From an uncultured Megasphaera sp. (GTDB lineage: Bacteria > Bacillota > Negativicutes > Veillonellales > Megasphaeraceae): DNA of 42,263 bases. A model generated the notes under the pieces. The model did no database searches. It had not been told where the DNA came from and saw nothing but the letters and a program-made list of their open reading frames with translations. The stretch spans positions 1 through 42,263 of the forward strand of contig UQHB01000021.1 of the NCBI GenBank assembly GCA_900540735.1, given 5' to 3'. Position numbers and translations under genes: made by a program. This document shows, in pieces, positions 7,498 through 15,943 of the stretch. The first letter of the stretch is position 1; the number at the start of each line of letters is the position of its first letter.

Positions 7498-7776
7498 CTA
7501 TTTGTTACGAAGCGTATCTTCGTATTGTTGGTGGAAATGGGCGCCTCCTTGCCAAGCCGCAATGCTCACGATGAGGACGACGGCAATGAGGAGAAAGACG
7601 CACCACACGGGCATATCCGGTAACATCGCAAGGGATGCGAGCGGTGCCGCTTCAATGGCAATGCAGTACGCCACCCAACCTAAGAGGGCCAGTGTAGCCA
7701 GGGTGCAAAGACTGCCTAAGCCGTAACAGAGACGATAAAGATAGCGTAATTGTTGAGGTGTCCGTAAGGGAGTCAC
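7498..7776 (-). CDS. Small two-helix membrane protein
   Basis: About 92 residues with two membrane helices (about 18-40 and 52-74) and a charged C-terminal tail; no known family is recognised. The longest frame begins with ATG at 7782, but that ATG is one base from the AGGAGG. The GTG at 7776 is seven bases away and is the better start. It leads the operon with the HAAS-like protein and the low-complexity protein, which suggests the three form a membrane complex. Confidence 0.55.
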   Translation of the reverse strand: MTPLRTPQQLRYLYRLCYGLGSLCTLATLALLGWVAYCIAIEAAPLASLAMLPDMPVWCVFLLIAVVLIVSIAAWQGGAHFHQQYEDTLRNK

Positions 7777-7809
7777 AACCATTCCTCCTTTTTTCTATTT
7801 GTCCTTTCT

Positions 7810-7838
7810 ATAGTAACACACTGCCTACTGGGTTACAA
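7810..7838 (-). promoter_or_regulatory. Promoter of the three-gene membrane operon
   Basis: On the minus strand TTGTAA (7838-7833), a 17-bp spacer and TACTAT (7815-7810) lie about 35 bp upstream of the first start codon. Confidence 0.5.
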
Positions 7839-7951
7839 GACAGGAATACCGTTCATATGTACGATAGTGCGTATGACATATTGGAAATGATGACCTTGCC
7901 TCTATGCTTTTACTGTATTCAGTTATATAATGAAGGAAAAGGAGTGATACT

Positions 7952-8167
7952 ATGGCAAATTTTGTCCGTTACCACGTAGGCGATGTTGTACAAATGAAGA
8001 AAGCCCATCCGTGCGGTTCTAATGAATGGGAAGTATTGCGTATTGGCGTGGACTTCGTCATCCGGTGTGCTGGCTGCGGTCATCGCGTCATGATACCACG
8101 GCCTAAATTTGAAAAGGCTGTTAAGAAAATCTTGAAAACAGGCGAAGAAACGCCAAAAGAATTGTAA
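7952..8167 (+). CDS. DUF951 family protein (YyzM-like)
   Basis: A 71-residue cytoplasmic protein matching the DUF951 pattern: YHVGDVVQMKKAHPCGSNEW near the N-terminus, then VIRCAGCGHRVMIPR with a CxxC that probably helps to bind zinc, and a basic C-terminal helix. The family is widespread in Firmicutes and its role is not established; nucleic-acid binding is a guess from the fold. It has an AAAGGAG site and a TATAAT at 7926-7931 with a poor -35. It is isolated between divergent and tandem promoters, with an inverted repeat and the his operon following. Confidence 0.85.
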   Translation: MANFVRYHVGDVVQMKKAHPCGSNEWEVLRIGVDFVIRCAGCGHRVMIPRPKFEKAVKKILKTGEETPKEL

Positions 8168-8176
8168 AAATTTCAT

Positions 8177-8231
8177 AAAGTGGAAAAAATGTGAAGAAAG
8201 GTATTTTATTTTTTCCACTTTGTGTTATAAT
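8177..8231 (+). promoter_or_regulatory. his operon promoter with 14-bp inverted repeat
   Basis: An extended -10, TGTTATAAT, lies at 8223-8231, 78 bp before hisZ, with no good -35. Two perfect 14-base arms, AAAGTGGAAAAAAT (8177-8190) and ATTTTTTCCACTTT (8208-8221), end one base before it, so the repeat covers the -35 region. It could be an operator, or a terminator for the DUF951 gene, although its T-run lies inside the stem rather than after it. The 77-base leader is too short for a T-box. Confidence 0.55.
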
Positions 8232-8308
8232 TTAGCACAGCGAATCCTTTTGCTCTTTACTAGAATAAAGAAATAAAGCAAACCCTAAGTTAGGAGGGTA
8301 TACAGCAC

Positions 8309-9526
8309 ATGAAGTACAACACCTTAGATGGCGTAAAAATGCTCCATCACGATGAAATGCGCAATTACGACCGCATTCAAGGTAAAATTATTTCCGTTAT
8401 TATGAATCACGGCTGTAAAATCATTGAAACGCCAAGTTTTGGTGATTATGATGTATATCAAGAATTTTTCCCTCATCTGCGGCATCAGATGATTAAAACT
8501 ATTGATACAGACGGACGAGTCTTAGTCCTGCGGCCAGACGTGACACTGCCCATTGTCGAAACGGCAGCACGCGAATTTCCCCGGCCAGACCAGTTGTTGA
8601 AATTTGGCTACGTTAGTACGGTTTTCCGCGAATACTACGGACGCAGTACGTACGGCAAAGATTTCCTCCAAGGGGGCATTGAAATCCTTGGCGACAAGAG
8701 TCCTGAATGTGACGGTGAAGTCATCGTCATGGCTGCAGAAATCTTAAAAGCCGTCGGCGTCGAAAACATTCGCATCGACGTAGGCACGGCGGCATATACG
8801 CAGGCCTTATTCGATAGCTTGCCTATTAGTGAAGAACAGAAAGACGAACTGCGTACGTACATGGCGGCGCGTAATCTCGTAGCGTGCAAGAAATGTATTG
8901 CTACCCTCCAGATTTCGCCGGATGCACGACGTGTCCTCGAAGCTTTGCCGGTCCTCTTTGGCCCGTATGCGCAGACCTTGAGCAAAGCGCGGGAATTATC
9001 CATTAATAGCGGTATGCTCAATGCTTTATCGCGGCTAGAACGTATATATGATTATATTTTATATGCCGACTTTGCTGATAAAGTACAGCTCGATTTCGGT
9101 TTTGCCAGCCGCTTAGGCTATTACACAGACATGGTTTTCAAAGTCTATGTAGACGGTGCCCTTTATGATGTCATCGACGGCGGCCGTTATGATACGGTAT
9201 CGGCGAAATTCGGTGTGGACCGTCCGGCTTGCGGCTTTGGCATGAATATTAATCTATTATATGAATTCATGAGTGATGCAGGCCTTTTAGAAGATACAGC
9301 TCCGTCTTTCCAACTCGCTGTGTCCTACACGTCGAGTGACCAGACGGTCGTTCGCGACCTTATGAACTGGCGTGCGCGCGGTTTCCGCGTTGCAGCCTAC
9401 CCGGATGCGTCCTTTGTAGACAGCAAGGATTACAGTATTCACGCTATTTACCGCAATGGCACCTATTATAAAGACGGCAAGGCCTTGACGTCTGATGATT
9501 TAGAAGAATTGATGAGGAGGCTGTAA
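8309..9526 (+). CDS. hisZ: ATP phosphoribosyltransferase regulatory subunit HisZ
   Basis: A paralogue of histidyl-tRNA synthetase that has lost aminoacylation and pairs with the short HisG to make an active, histidine-regulated ATP phosphoribosyltransferase, the first step of histidine synthesis. It is 405 residues long. The class II synthetase core is visible: a motif-2-like FGYVSTVFRE, the LRPDVTLPI segment, DFLQGGIEILG and the FGFASRLGYYTDMVF/IDGGRYD block. The C-terminal part lacks the anticodon-binding domain of HisS. It opens the operon with an AGGAGGG site. Its presence next to a 211-residue HisG explains the need for both. Confidence 0.95.
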   Translation: MKYNTLDGVKMLHHDEMRNYDRIQGKIISVIMNHGCKIIETPSFGDYDVYQEFFPHLRHQMIKTIDTDGRVLVLRPDVTLPIVETAAREFPRPDQLLKFGYVSTVFREYYGRSTYGKDFLQGGIEILGDKSPECDGEVIVMAAEILKAVGVENIRIDVGTAAYTQALFDSLPISEEQKDELRTYMAARNLVACKKCIATLQISPDARRVLEALPVLFGPYAQTLSKARELSINSGMLNALSRLERIYDYILYADFADKVQLDFGFASRLGYYTDMVFKVYVDGALYDVIDGGRYDTVSAKFGVDRPACGFGMNINLLYEFMSDAGLLEDTAPSFQLAVSYTSSDQTVVRDLMNWRARGFRVAAYPDASFVDSKDYSIHAIYRNGTYYKDGKALTSDDLEELMRRL

Positions 9527-9529
9527 GCA

Positions 9530-10165
9530 ATGGCAATTCATATTGCCCTGGCCAAAGGGCGGATTCACAAAGTAGTCATGACGTACTTGCAAGAAAGTGG
9601 CTACGATTTCCCAACATATTCCGAAGAAAGCCGGAAACTCATCTTTGAAGATAGTAAGCATCAGCTAAAAGTAACGCTCGTCAAATCGCCGGACGTTGCA
9701 GTCTATGTCGAACGCGGTGCTGCCGATGTCGGCATCGTCGGCGAAGACGTACTCATTGAAGAAGCCTCTGGTGCCGACGTATATGAAGTCATGGACCTGG
9801 GTATTGGCCGGTGCCGCATGGCTGTAGCCGGTATTAAAGGCAAGAAAGTAGATATGTCCAAGCGTATCGTCGTTGGTACGAAGTATCCTCGCATTGCACG
9901 GCACTTCTTTGAAGAAAACCACCACAGCGTGGACATTATTAAATTAAACGGCTCCGTCGAATTAGCACCGATTGTAGGCTTATCCGACGTCATCGTCGAT
10001 ATTGTCGAAACAGGCAACACCTTGCGGGCTAATGGCCTCGAAGTCATTCAGTACTTCATGGACTTTAGTGCGCGCATGATTTGTAATCCTGTTTCGTTTA
10101 AAATGAAATATACAGAAATTAAGCAGTTAATGAAGGTCATTCAACAAAAAGAAATGGCCCAGTAA
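9530..10165 (+). CDS. hisG: ATP phosphoribosyltransferase, short form
   Basis: Catalytic subunit that joins ATP and PRPP to phosphoribosyl-ATP. At 211 residues it is the short HisG type without the C-terminal histidine-binding domain. Motifs include ALAKGRIHK at the start, GIVGEDVL, DLGIGRCRMAVAG and the PRPP-binding stretch VDIVETGNTLRANGL. It starts three bases after the hisZ stop, with its AGGAGG inside the end of hisZ, so HisZ and HisG are probably made in step. Confidence 0.97.
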   Translation: MAIHIALAKGRIHKVVMTYLQESGYDFPTYSEESRKLIFEDSKHQLKVTLVKSPDVAVYVERGAADVGIVGEDVLIEEASGADVYEVMDLGIGRCRMAVAGIKGKKVDMSKRIVVGTKYPRIARHFFEENHHSVDIIKLNGSVELAPIVGLSDVIVDIVETGNTLRANGLEVIQYFMDFSARMICNPVSFKMKYTEIKQLMKVIQQKEMAQ

Positions 10166-10184
10166 GAACTAGGGGGAAGATAGT

Positions 10185-11477
10185 ATGGAATGGATAGATG
10201 TGCCCAGTGAAGGGCTGAGCTTGCGGGAAATCCGTAAGATTACGAAACGGGATCAGGCAGAAAATGCCGACATCCGTGCCAGTGTAGAACAGATTTTACA
10301 GGCTGTTCAAGATAGAGGGGATGCAGCTGTTCGGGAATTAACGGAAAAATTTGACGGTGTTACATTAGACAGCTTCCTCGTATCGCCCGAAGAGATTGAT
10401 GCAGCCACGAAAAAAGTAGGCCCTGAATTTATGGCTATTTTAGAAGAAGCAGCAGATAATATCCGTTCGTACCATAAACGGCAGCTCCAAGAAACGTGGC
10501 TCGATACGTTCCGTCCAGGCGTGCGTTTAGGTGCGAAATTTACACCTATTCAGCGCGTCGGTGTCTATGTACCTGGTGGTACGGCGGCCTATCCGTCGAC
10601 CGTCCTCATGGATACGATTCCGGCACACGTAGCTGGTGTACCGTCCATTGCGGTCTTCACACCACCTGCGAAAGACGGTTCGGTTAATCCGTATATTTTA
10701 GCAGCAGCTCACGTCGCCGGAGCTACGGAAATTTATAAAGTCGGCGGTGCCCAAGGGATTGCAGCAGCAGCCTTTGGCACAGAAAGCATTCCGCCAGTCT
10801 TTAAAATCGTCGGCCCTGGGAATGCCTACGTAGCTATGGCAAAACGACTCGTCTTTGGGACTGTCGGTATCGATATGATTGCCGGGCCGAGCGAAGTCGG
10901 CATCCTGGCAGACCACACGGCAAAACCGTCGTGGGTAGCTGCTGATTTATTGGCCCAAGCAGAACATGACAAACGGGCTGCAGTCTTCCTCGTTACGCCG
11001 AGTGCTGCCTTTGCGAGCGAAGTCGAAGCAGAAGTAAAGAAACAATTGGACACATTACCGCGCAAAGAAATTGCGAGTGAATCCATTGAAAAACACTCGA
11101 AAATTTTCATTACGAAAGATAATGACCAAGCTGTAGAAATTATGAACCTCATTGCGCCGGAACATTTGGAAATTGCCTTCCAAAACCCGGAAGGCAATGT
11201 CGATAAGATTCAAAATGCCGGTGCTATCTTCATGGGTGAATATACGCCGGAACCGATTGGCGATTACTTCGCTGGTCCAAACCACACATTGCCGACGATG
11301 GGTACAGCCGCTTTCTCGTCGCCCCTTGGTGTCTATGATTTCGTCAAACGGAGCAGCCTCTTAGAATACAACAAAGAAGCTTTTGAAAAGATTGCTGAAA
11401 AAGTAGAAACCTTTGCTAACGTCGAAGGCCTCCAAGCACATGGCCGTTCTGTAAGGAGGAGACTTGATGAAAAATAA
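10185..11477 (+). CDS. hisD: Histidinol dehydrogenase
   Basis: Zinc- and NAD-dependent enzyme that oxidises histidinol to histidine in two steps, ending the pathway. At 430 residues it is full length. Typical segments are GVYVPGGTAAYPSTVLM, VGGAQGIAAAAFGT, PGNAYVAMAKR, IDMIAGPSEV, ADLLAQAEHD (with Q and H zinc ligands) and the C-terminal NHTLPT. It lies 19 bp after hisG with an AGGGGGAAG site and overlaps hisC by 11 bases. Confidence 0.98.
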   Translation: MEWIDVPSEGLSLREIRKITKRDQAENADIRASVEQILQAVQDRGDAAVRELTEKFDGVTLDSFLVSPEEIDAATKKVGPEFMAILEEAADNIRSYHKRQLQETWLDTFRPGVRLGAKFTPIQRVGVYVPGGTAAYPSTVLMDTIPAHVAGVPSIAVFTPPAKDGSVNPYILAAAHVAGATEIYKVGGAQGIAAAAFGTESIPPVFKIVGPGNAYVAMAKRLVFGTVGIDMIAGPSEVGILADHTAKPSWVAADLLAQAEHDKRAAVFLVTPSAAFASEVEAEVKKQLDTLPRKEIASESIEKHSKIFITKDNDQAVEIMNLIAPEHLEIAFQNPEGNVDKIQNAGAIFMGEYTPEPIGDYFAGPNHTLPTMGTAAFSSPLGVYDFVKRSSLLEYNKEAFEKIAEKVETFANVEGLQAHGRSVRRRLDEK

Positions 11478-12546
11478 TTGGCTCCGCACGACAATCCGTG
11501 AGTTTGAACCGTACCAAATTCCAGTCATTAAAGAATCGACTGTTATTAATGCCAACGAAAGCCCTTATAATATTTTAGAAGACTTCCCGGCTGTAAAAGA
11601 AGATTTCTTAAAGAATCTTGCATCCATGCCAGTCTACCATTACCCGGATGGTTATGCGTCGAAGCTGCGCGCAGCTTTAGCCGATTATGTTGGCAGACCG
11701 ACAGATAACGTCCTCGTCGGCAACGGCGGTGACGAAATTATTAGCCTCATTAGTAATACCTTTTTAAATCCAGGCGATACGATTTTGATTCACACGCCGA
11801 CCTTTGATATTTACGCTATTGATGCCGAAGTCTTAGGAGCGAAGGTCGTAGCCGTGCCGGATTTGCCGGGCTATGAACGAGACCAGAAGACCTTCTTAGG
11901 AAAAGTAAAAGAACTGCAGCCAAAGATTACGTACCTTTGTAATCCTAATAACCCGACTGGTGAAATTTTACCCCTCTCTTACGTCGAAGAAGTCATTGAG
12001 GCTGCAAAAAATATCGTCGTCATTGACGAAGCATACTTAGAATTTGCCAATCAAGACAGTATCATTACGAAACTCGACCAGTACGACAACGTCATCGTCA
12101 TCCGCACCTTGTCGAAAGCCTTTGGCCTGGCTGGTGCACGCTTAGGTTATGGCGTAGCTCAGAAAGAACTCATCGATGCCTTGTCTTTGACGAAGCTCGT
12201 CTATAATATGAACGTCCTCACGCAAAGCTTGGGCTTGGCAGCTATGGCTCATGGCGACGAAGTGTTGACGCACAATATTCCGCCGACTATAGCAGCGCGG
12301 GAATATTTGGTGAAAGAATTAGCCAAACTGCCGGGCATTACGCCCTATCGCAGTGTGACGAACTTCGTCCTCGTCCATGTGCCAGATGCGAAAGCGATGG
12401 TGCAGGCCTTGTGCGATGCCGATATTTGCGTCCGTTTCTATAAAGCGAAAGACTTAGAAAACTGCGTGCGCATTACAGTGACGACGCAAGACGTGATGGA
12501 ACGAGTCGTGGCAGTCTTTCAGAAAGAGGTGAGCCGTCATGCGTAA
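11467..12546 (+). CDS. hisC: Histidinol-phosphate aminotransferase
   Basis: PLP enzyme of fold type I that transfers an amino group from glutamate to imidazole-acetol phosphate. It is 359 residues. Motifs seen are VGNGGDEII, CNPNNPTGE, the PLP-ring aspartate and tyrosine in VIDEAYLEF and the Schiff-base lysine in RTLSKAFGLAGARLGY. A TTG at 11464 opens the frame, but the ATG at 11467 with AAGGAGG at 11453-11459 is the likely start. It overlaps hisD by 11 bases and hisB by 8 bases, indicating translational coupling. Confidence 0.97.
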   Translation: MKNNWLRTTIREFEPYQIPVIKESTVINANESPYNILEDFPAVKEDFLKNLASMPVYHYPDGYASKLRAALADYVGRPTDNVLVGNGGDEIISLISNTFLNPGDTILIHTPTFDIYAIDAEVLGAKVVAVPDLPGYERDQKTFLGKVKELQPKITYLCNPNNPTGEILPLSYVEEVIEAAKNIVVIDEAYLEFANQDSIITKLDQYDNVIVIRTLSKAFGLAGARLGYGVAQKELIDALSLTKLVYNMNVLTQSLGLAAMAHGDEVLTHNIPPTIAAREYLVKELAKLPGITPYRSVTNFVLVHVPDAKAMVQALCDADICVRFYKAKDLENCVRITVTTQDVMERVVAVFQKEVSRHA

Positions 12547-13117
12547 AGCCCATGTAGAACGAGTTACAGGAGAAACGCAAATCAAAGTCGACCTCAATCT
12601 TGATGGCAATGGCACCTTTACAGGGACGACGGGCATTGGTTTCATTGACCATATGCTCAATCTCTTGGCGTGCCATGGCAACTTAGATTTAGCTATCGAT
12701 GTGCACGGTGATTTAGAAGTAGATAATCACCATACCCTCGAAGATTTAGCTATCGTCATGGGCGATGCCCTGACTGAAGCTCTGGGCGATAAAAAAGGCA
12801 TTCAACGCTATGGTATGTTCTATTGCCCTATGGACGAAGCCTTGACGCGCATCGTCATCGACCTCAGCGGTCGTCCGTACCTCGTGTACGATGTTAAGCT
12901 CCATGTCGAACGGATTGGCACCTTTGAAACGGAAATGATGAAAGATTTCCTCTACGCCTTAGCCGTTCATGGACAAATGAACTTGCATGTGGCCAATTTG
13001 TATGGCGAAAATGCCCATCATATCGTCGAATCTATCTTTAAAGGCCTAGGCCATGCATTGGCAGAAGCTGTCCATGTAGAAGGACATAAACTGCTCTCGA
13101 CTAAAGGAGTGCTGTAA
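12539..13117 (+). CDS. hisB: Imidazoleglycerol-phosphate dehydratase
   Basis: Manganese enzyme that dehydrates imidazole-glycerol phosphate. It is 192 residues with the two metal-site repeats DNHHTLEDLA and NAHHIVESIFK and the opening GIGFIDHMLN. This is the single-domain form, not the enterobacterial fusion with an N-terminal histidinol-phosphate phosphatase, so the phosphatase step has to be supplied by another gene. The start overlaps the hisC stop by eight bases. Confidence 0.97.
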   Translation: MRKAHVERVTGETQIKVDLNLDGNGTFTGTTGIGFIDHMLNLLACHGNLDLAIDVHGDLEVDNHHTLEDLAIVMGDALTEALGDKKGIQRYGMFYCPMDEALTRIVIDLSGRPYLVYDVKLHVERIGTFETEMMKDFLYALAVHGQMNLHVANLYGENAHHIVESIFKGLGHALAEAVHVEGHKLLSTKGVL

Positions 13118-13118
13118 T

Positions 13119-13736
13119 ATGAAAATTGCCATTATTGACTATGAAGTTGGTAACCTTGCCAACGTCTACAATGCGTGGCGTCGTCTCGGCATGGACCCGG
13201 TCATTACACGGGACAAAGCCGTCATTGACGATGCGGATATTGTCGAATTACCCGGTGTCGGTGCTATTCGCGATGCTATGGGAAACTTAGAAAAATTTGA
13301 CCTCATTCCGGTGCTCCAAGAACAAGTGCAAAAGGGAAAATTTTTCGTGGGTGTCTGCCTCGGTATGCAGGCTCTCTTTGAAACAGATTACGAAGGGGGC
13401 ACGTACAAAGGCCTTGGCTTTTTACCCGGTGAAATCGTGCCGTTCCATACGAAATTAAAAGTGCCTCACATGGGCTGGAATGAATTGGAATTTCGCCAAG
13501 ACCATTGGCTGAAAGAAAACTTACCAGCTCATCCGTACGTTTATTTCGTTCATTCGTACCATAAATCGCCAGTCGATACGCCAGACGTTATTGCTACGGC
13601 CGATTACGGTCAGCCTGTACCGGCTATTTGCGGTAAAGACAACGTCGTCGGCTTCCAGTTCCATCCCGAAAAGAGCGGTAAAGTAGGCGAACAGATTTTA
13701 CAAAACGTCGTCACGCACGTACAGAAAGGACTCTAA
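13119..13736 (+). CDS. hisH: Imidazole glycerol phosphate synthase, glutamine amidotransferase subunit
   Basis: Class I glutamine amidotransferase that feeds ammonia to HisF. It is 205 residues with the nucleophile cysteine in GVCLGMQALFE, and histidine and glutamate of the triad in FHPEKSGKVG. The N-terminal AIIDYEVGNLANV and ELPGVGAIRDAM are standard HisH. It begins one base after hisB, with the AAAGGAG site inside the end of hisB. Confidence 0.97.
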   Translation: MKIAIIDYEVGNLANVYNAWRRLGMDPVITRDKAVIDDADIVELPGVGAIRDAMGNLEKFDLIPVLQEQVQKGKFFVGVCLGMQALFETDYEGGTYKGLGFLPGEIVPFHTKLKVPHMGWNELEFRQDHWLKENLPAHPYVYFVHSYHKSPVDTPDVIATADYGQPVPAICGKDNVVGFQFHPEKSGKVGEQILQNVVTHVQKGL

Positions 13737-13738
13737 CT

Positions 13739-14455
13739 ATGATCGTATTTCCAGCTATAGATATTCAACACGGTCACGCTGTGCGCTTGCGCCAAGGCGT
13801 TGAATCCGATAGTACGACCTACTTTGACGACCCTGTAGAAGCAGCAAAAAAATGGTGCGACGAAGGGGGACAATTCCTCCACGTCGTCGATTTAGACGGT
13901 GCCTTTGAAGGGAAACGCATTAATGCTGATATTATTGGCAAGATTTGCGACGCTGTCGATATTCCTGTCGAAGTTGGCGGCGGTATTCGCGATGAAGAAG
14001 CCATTAAAACCTATTTAGACCGCGGTGTCAATCGCGTCATTATTGGCTCAAAAGCCGTAGAAGACAGCGACTTCATTACGGCTATGGCGAAAAAATACGG
14101 CTCTCAATTAGCCGTTTCTATCGATGCCAAAGGCGATGTCGTCGCGACGCGCGGCTGGGTCGACGGCAGTGATAAGAAAGTCTTGCCTTTTGCGCAGTTC
14201 CTTTTATCCATTGGCGTGAACACTATCGTCTATACGGATATTAGCCGCGACGGCATGCTGACAGGGCCGAATATGGATATGCTTGCCCAGTTACAGCAGC
14301 TGCCTTATATTCGCCTCATTGCGTCCGGTGGCATGAGCAGTATTGATGATTTAAAAGCATTGCAAAAACTCGGTGTCTACGGTGCCATTACGGGGAAAGC
14401 CCTCTACGAAGGCAAGATTACGATGGCAGAAATTAGAGAACTAGGAGGCGCGTAA
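13739..14455 (+). CDS. hisA: ProFAR isomerase (HisA)
   Basis: TIM-barrel enzyme that opens the ribose of 5'-ProFAR to give PRFAR. It is 238 residues. The general-base aspartate lies in FPAIDIQHGHAVRL and the acid aspartate in YTDISRDGMLTGPN; phosphate-binding loops are VGGGIRD and ASGGMSS. It starts two bases after hisH. Sequence kinship with HisF next door is evident, as usual. Confidence 0.97.
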   Translation: MIVFPAIDIQHGHAVRLRQGVESDSTTYFDDPVEAAKKWCDEGGQFLHVVDLDGAFEGKRINADIIGKICDAVDIPVEVGGGIRDEEAIKTYLDRGVNRVIIGSKAVEDSDFITAMAKKYGSQLAVSIDAKGDVVATRGWVDGSDKKVLPFAQFLLSIGVNTIVYTDISRDGMLTGPNMDMLAQLQQLPYIRLIASGGMSSIDDLKALQKLGVYGAITGKALYEGKITMAEIRELGGA

Positions 14456-14456
14456 G

Positions 14457-15221
14457 ATGCTGGCAAAACGAATTGTACCGTGCCTGGACGTGCGCGATGG
14501 CCGCGTCGTCAAAGGCAAACAGTTTAAACATATACAAGATGTCGATGACCCTGTAAAATTAGGGAAATATTATTCTGACCAAATGGCCGATGAATTAGTC
14601 TTCTATGACATTACAGCAACCCACGAAAAACGGCACCTCTTTATCGATGTCGTCCGCGCTGTAGCCGAAGCGATTAACATACCCTTCACTATTGGCGGCG
14701 GCATTAGCAGTATTGATGATTTCCACGAAGTCCTCCGTGCTGGTGCCGATAAAGTGTCGGTTAACTCTGCTGCTGTGCTTCGACCAGAACTGATTCGCGA
14801 AGCAGCCCAGCGTTTTGGTAGCCAATGCGTCGTCCTTTCGATTGATGCCAAACGGGACGGCAAAGGAAGCTGGCAAGTCTACGTCGAAGGGGGCCGCAAG
14901 AATACAGGCATTGATGCCATTGCTTGGGCCAAACAAGGCGTGGCTCTCGGTGCCGGTGAAATTTGCATGAATTCCATGGATTCAGACGGTGAAAAGTCGG
15001 GTTTTGATTTAGAATTAAATCATCGCTTAGCTACGGAATTGCCTGTGCCAATCATCGCTTCTGGCGGTGCTGGCAAAATGTCTGACTTTAAAGATGTCTT
15101 CGATGTCGGCGTCGATGCGGCCTTAGCAGCATCGGTCTTCCATTTCGGTCAAATCGATATTCCTGATTTAAAACAGTATCTACAAGGCGAAGGTATTCCC
15201 ATGAGAGGGGCAGAACAATAA
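14457..15221 (+). CDS. hisF: Imidazole glycerol phosphate synthase, cyclase subunit
   Basis: TIM-barrel synthase that uses HisH-derived ammonia to form imidazole-glycerol phosphate and AICAR. It is 254 residues. The catalytic aspartates lie in VPCLDVRDGRVVKG and in SIDAKRDG, and the third active-site stretch reads NSMDSDGEKSG, where many relatives have SMDRDGTK. Phosphate loops are TIGGGISS and ASGGAGKM. It begins one base after hisA. Confidence 0.97.
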   Translation: MLAKRIVPCLDVRDGRVVKGKQFKHIQDVDDPVKLGKYYSDQMADELVFYDITATHEKRHLFIDVVRAVAEAINIPFTIGGGISSIDDFHEVLRAGADKVSVNSAAVLRPELIREAAQRFGSQCVVLSIDAKRDGKGSWQVYVEGGRKNTGIDAIAWAKQGVALGAGEICMNSMDSDGEKSGFDLELNHRLATELPVPIIASGGAGKMSDFKDVFDVGVDAALAASVFHFGQIDIPDLKQYLQGEGIPMRGAEQ

Positions 15222-15222
15222 G

Positions 15223-15936
15223 ATGGAAACAGTTAGTATGAAAGATATAAAATTTGATTCTCACGGCCTCGTACCGGCAGTCATTCAAGAAGGGCGCAGC
15301 GGTGAAGTCCTCATGGTAGCGTACATGAATGCCGAATCGTTGCAGAAAACTGTGGAAACGGGCGACACATGGTTTTACAGCCGGAGCCGCCAAGAACTAT
15401 GGCATAAAGGCGAAACGTCGGGCCATTTCCAACATGTCCTCTCTATTGCTGTCGACTGCGATGCCGATACGCTCCTCATCGAAGTAGAACAAGTAGGTGC
15501 TGCGTGTCATACAGGCCATAAATCGTGCTTCTTCCGTTCTATGACGGAATGGGAAAAGACTTACACAGGTCAGCTCTCGATGATGGCGAAACTGCAAGAT
15601 GAAATCAAAGAAAAACGGATTCATCCTACAGAAAAATCGTACACAGCCTACTTATTACAAACAGGTATCGACAAAATCGGTAAAAAAATTGGCGAAGAAT
15701 CGTCCGAAGTCATTATTGCCGCGAAAAATGCCGACCCTGTTGCCAACGATACATCAGACGAGGCCACCCACTTGCGGGACCTCTTAGCCGGCGAATCGGC
15801 AGACTTACTCTACCATTTAGCCGTCCTCTGGGAAGATACGGGCATTACAGTCAATGATGTCATGAAAGTCCTGGAAGAACGGTCCCACAAAGAAGGAAAT
15901 AAAAAGAAAGTAGGTCATTTAGACAAGACCTTCTAA
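15223..15936 (+). CDS. hisI: Bifunctional phosphoribosyl-AMP cyclohydrolase / phosphoribosyl-ATP pyrophosphatase
   Basis: Fusion (HisIE) that performs the second and third pathway steps. The N-terminal HisI domain (about 1-110) has the zinc and magnesium motifs WHKGETSGHFQ, DCDADTLL and ACHTGHKSCFF. The C-terminal HisE domain (about 125-235) shows the acidic pyrophosphatase helix KKIGEESSEVIIAAKN and ESADLLYHLAVLW. It is 237 residues, one base after hisF, and eight bases before the HAD gene. Confidence 0.97.
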   Translation: METVSMKDIKFDSHGLVPAVIQEGRSGEVLMVAYMNAESLQKTVETGDTWFYSRSRQELWHKGETSGHFQHVLSIAVDCDADTLLIEVEQVGAACHTGHKSCFFRSMTEWEKTYTGQLSMMAKLQDEIKEKRIHPTEKSYTAYLLQTGIDKIGKKIGEESSEVIIAAKNADPVANDTSDEATHLRDLLAGESADLLYHLAVLWEDTGITVNDVMKVLEERSHKEGNKKKVGHLDKTF

Positions 15937-15943
15937 GGAGACT

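Noticed and set aside
8232..8308. Histidine T-box riboswitch in the his leader
   Set aside because: The leader is only about 77 bases and lacks a T-box sequence and an anti-terminator/terminator pair.
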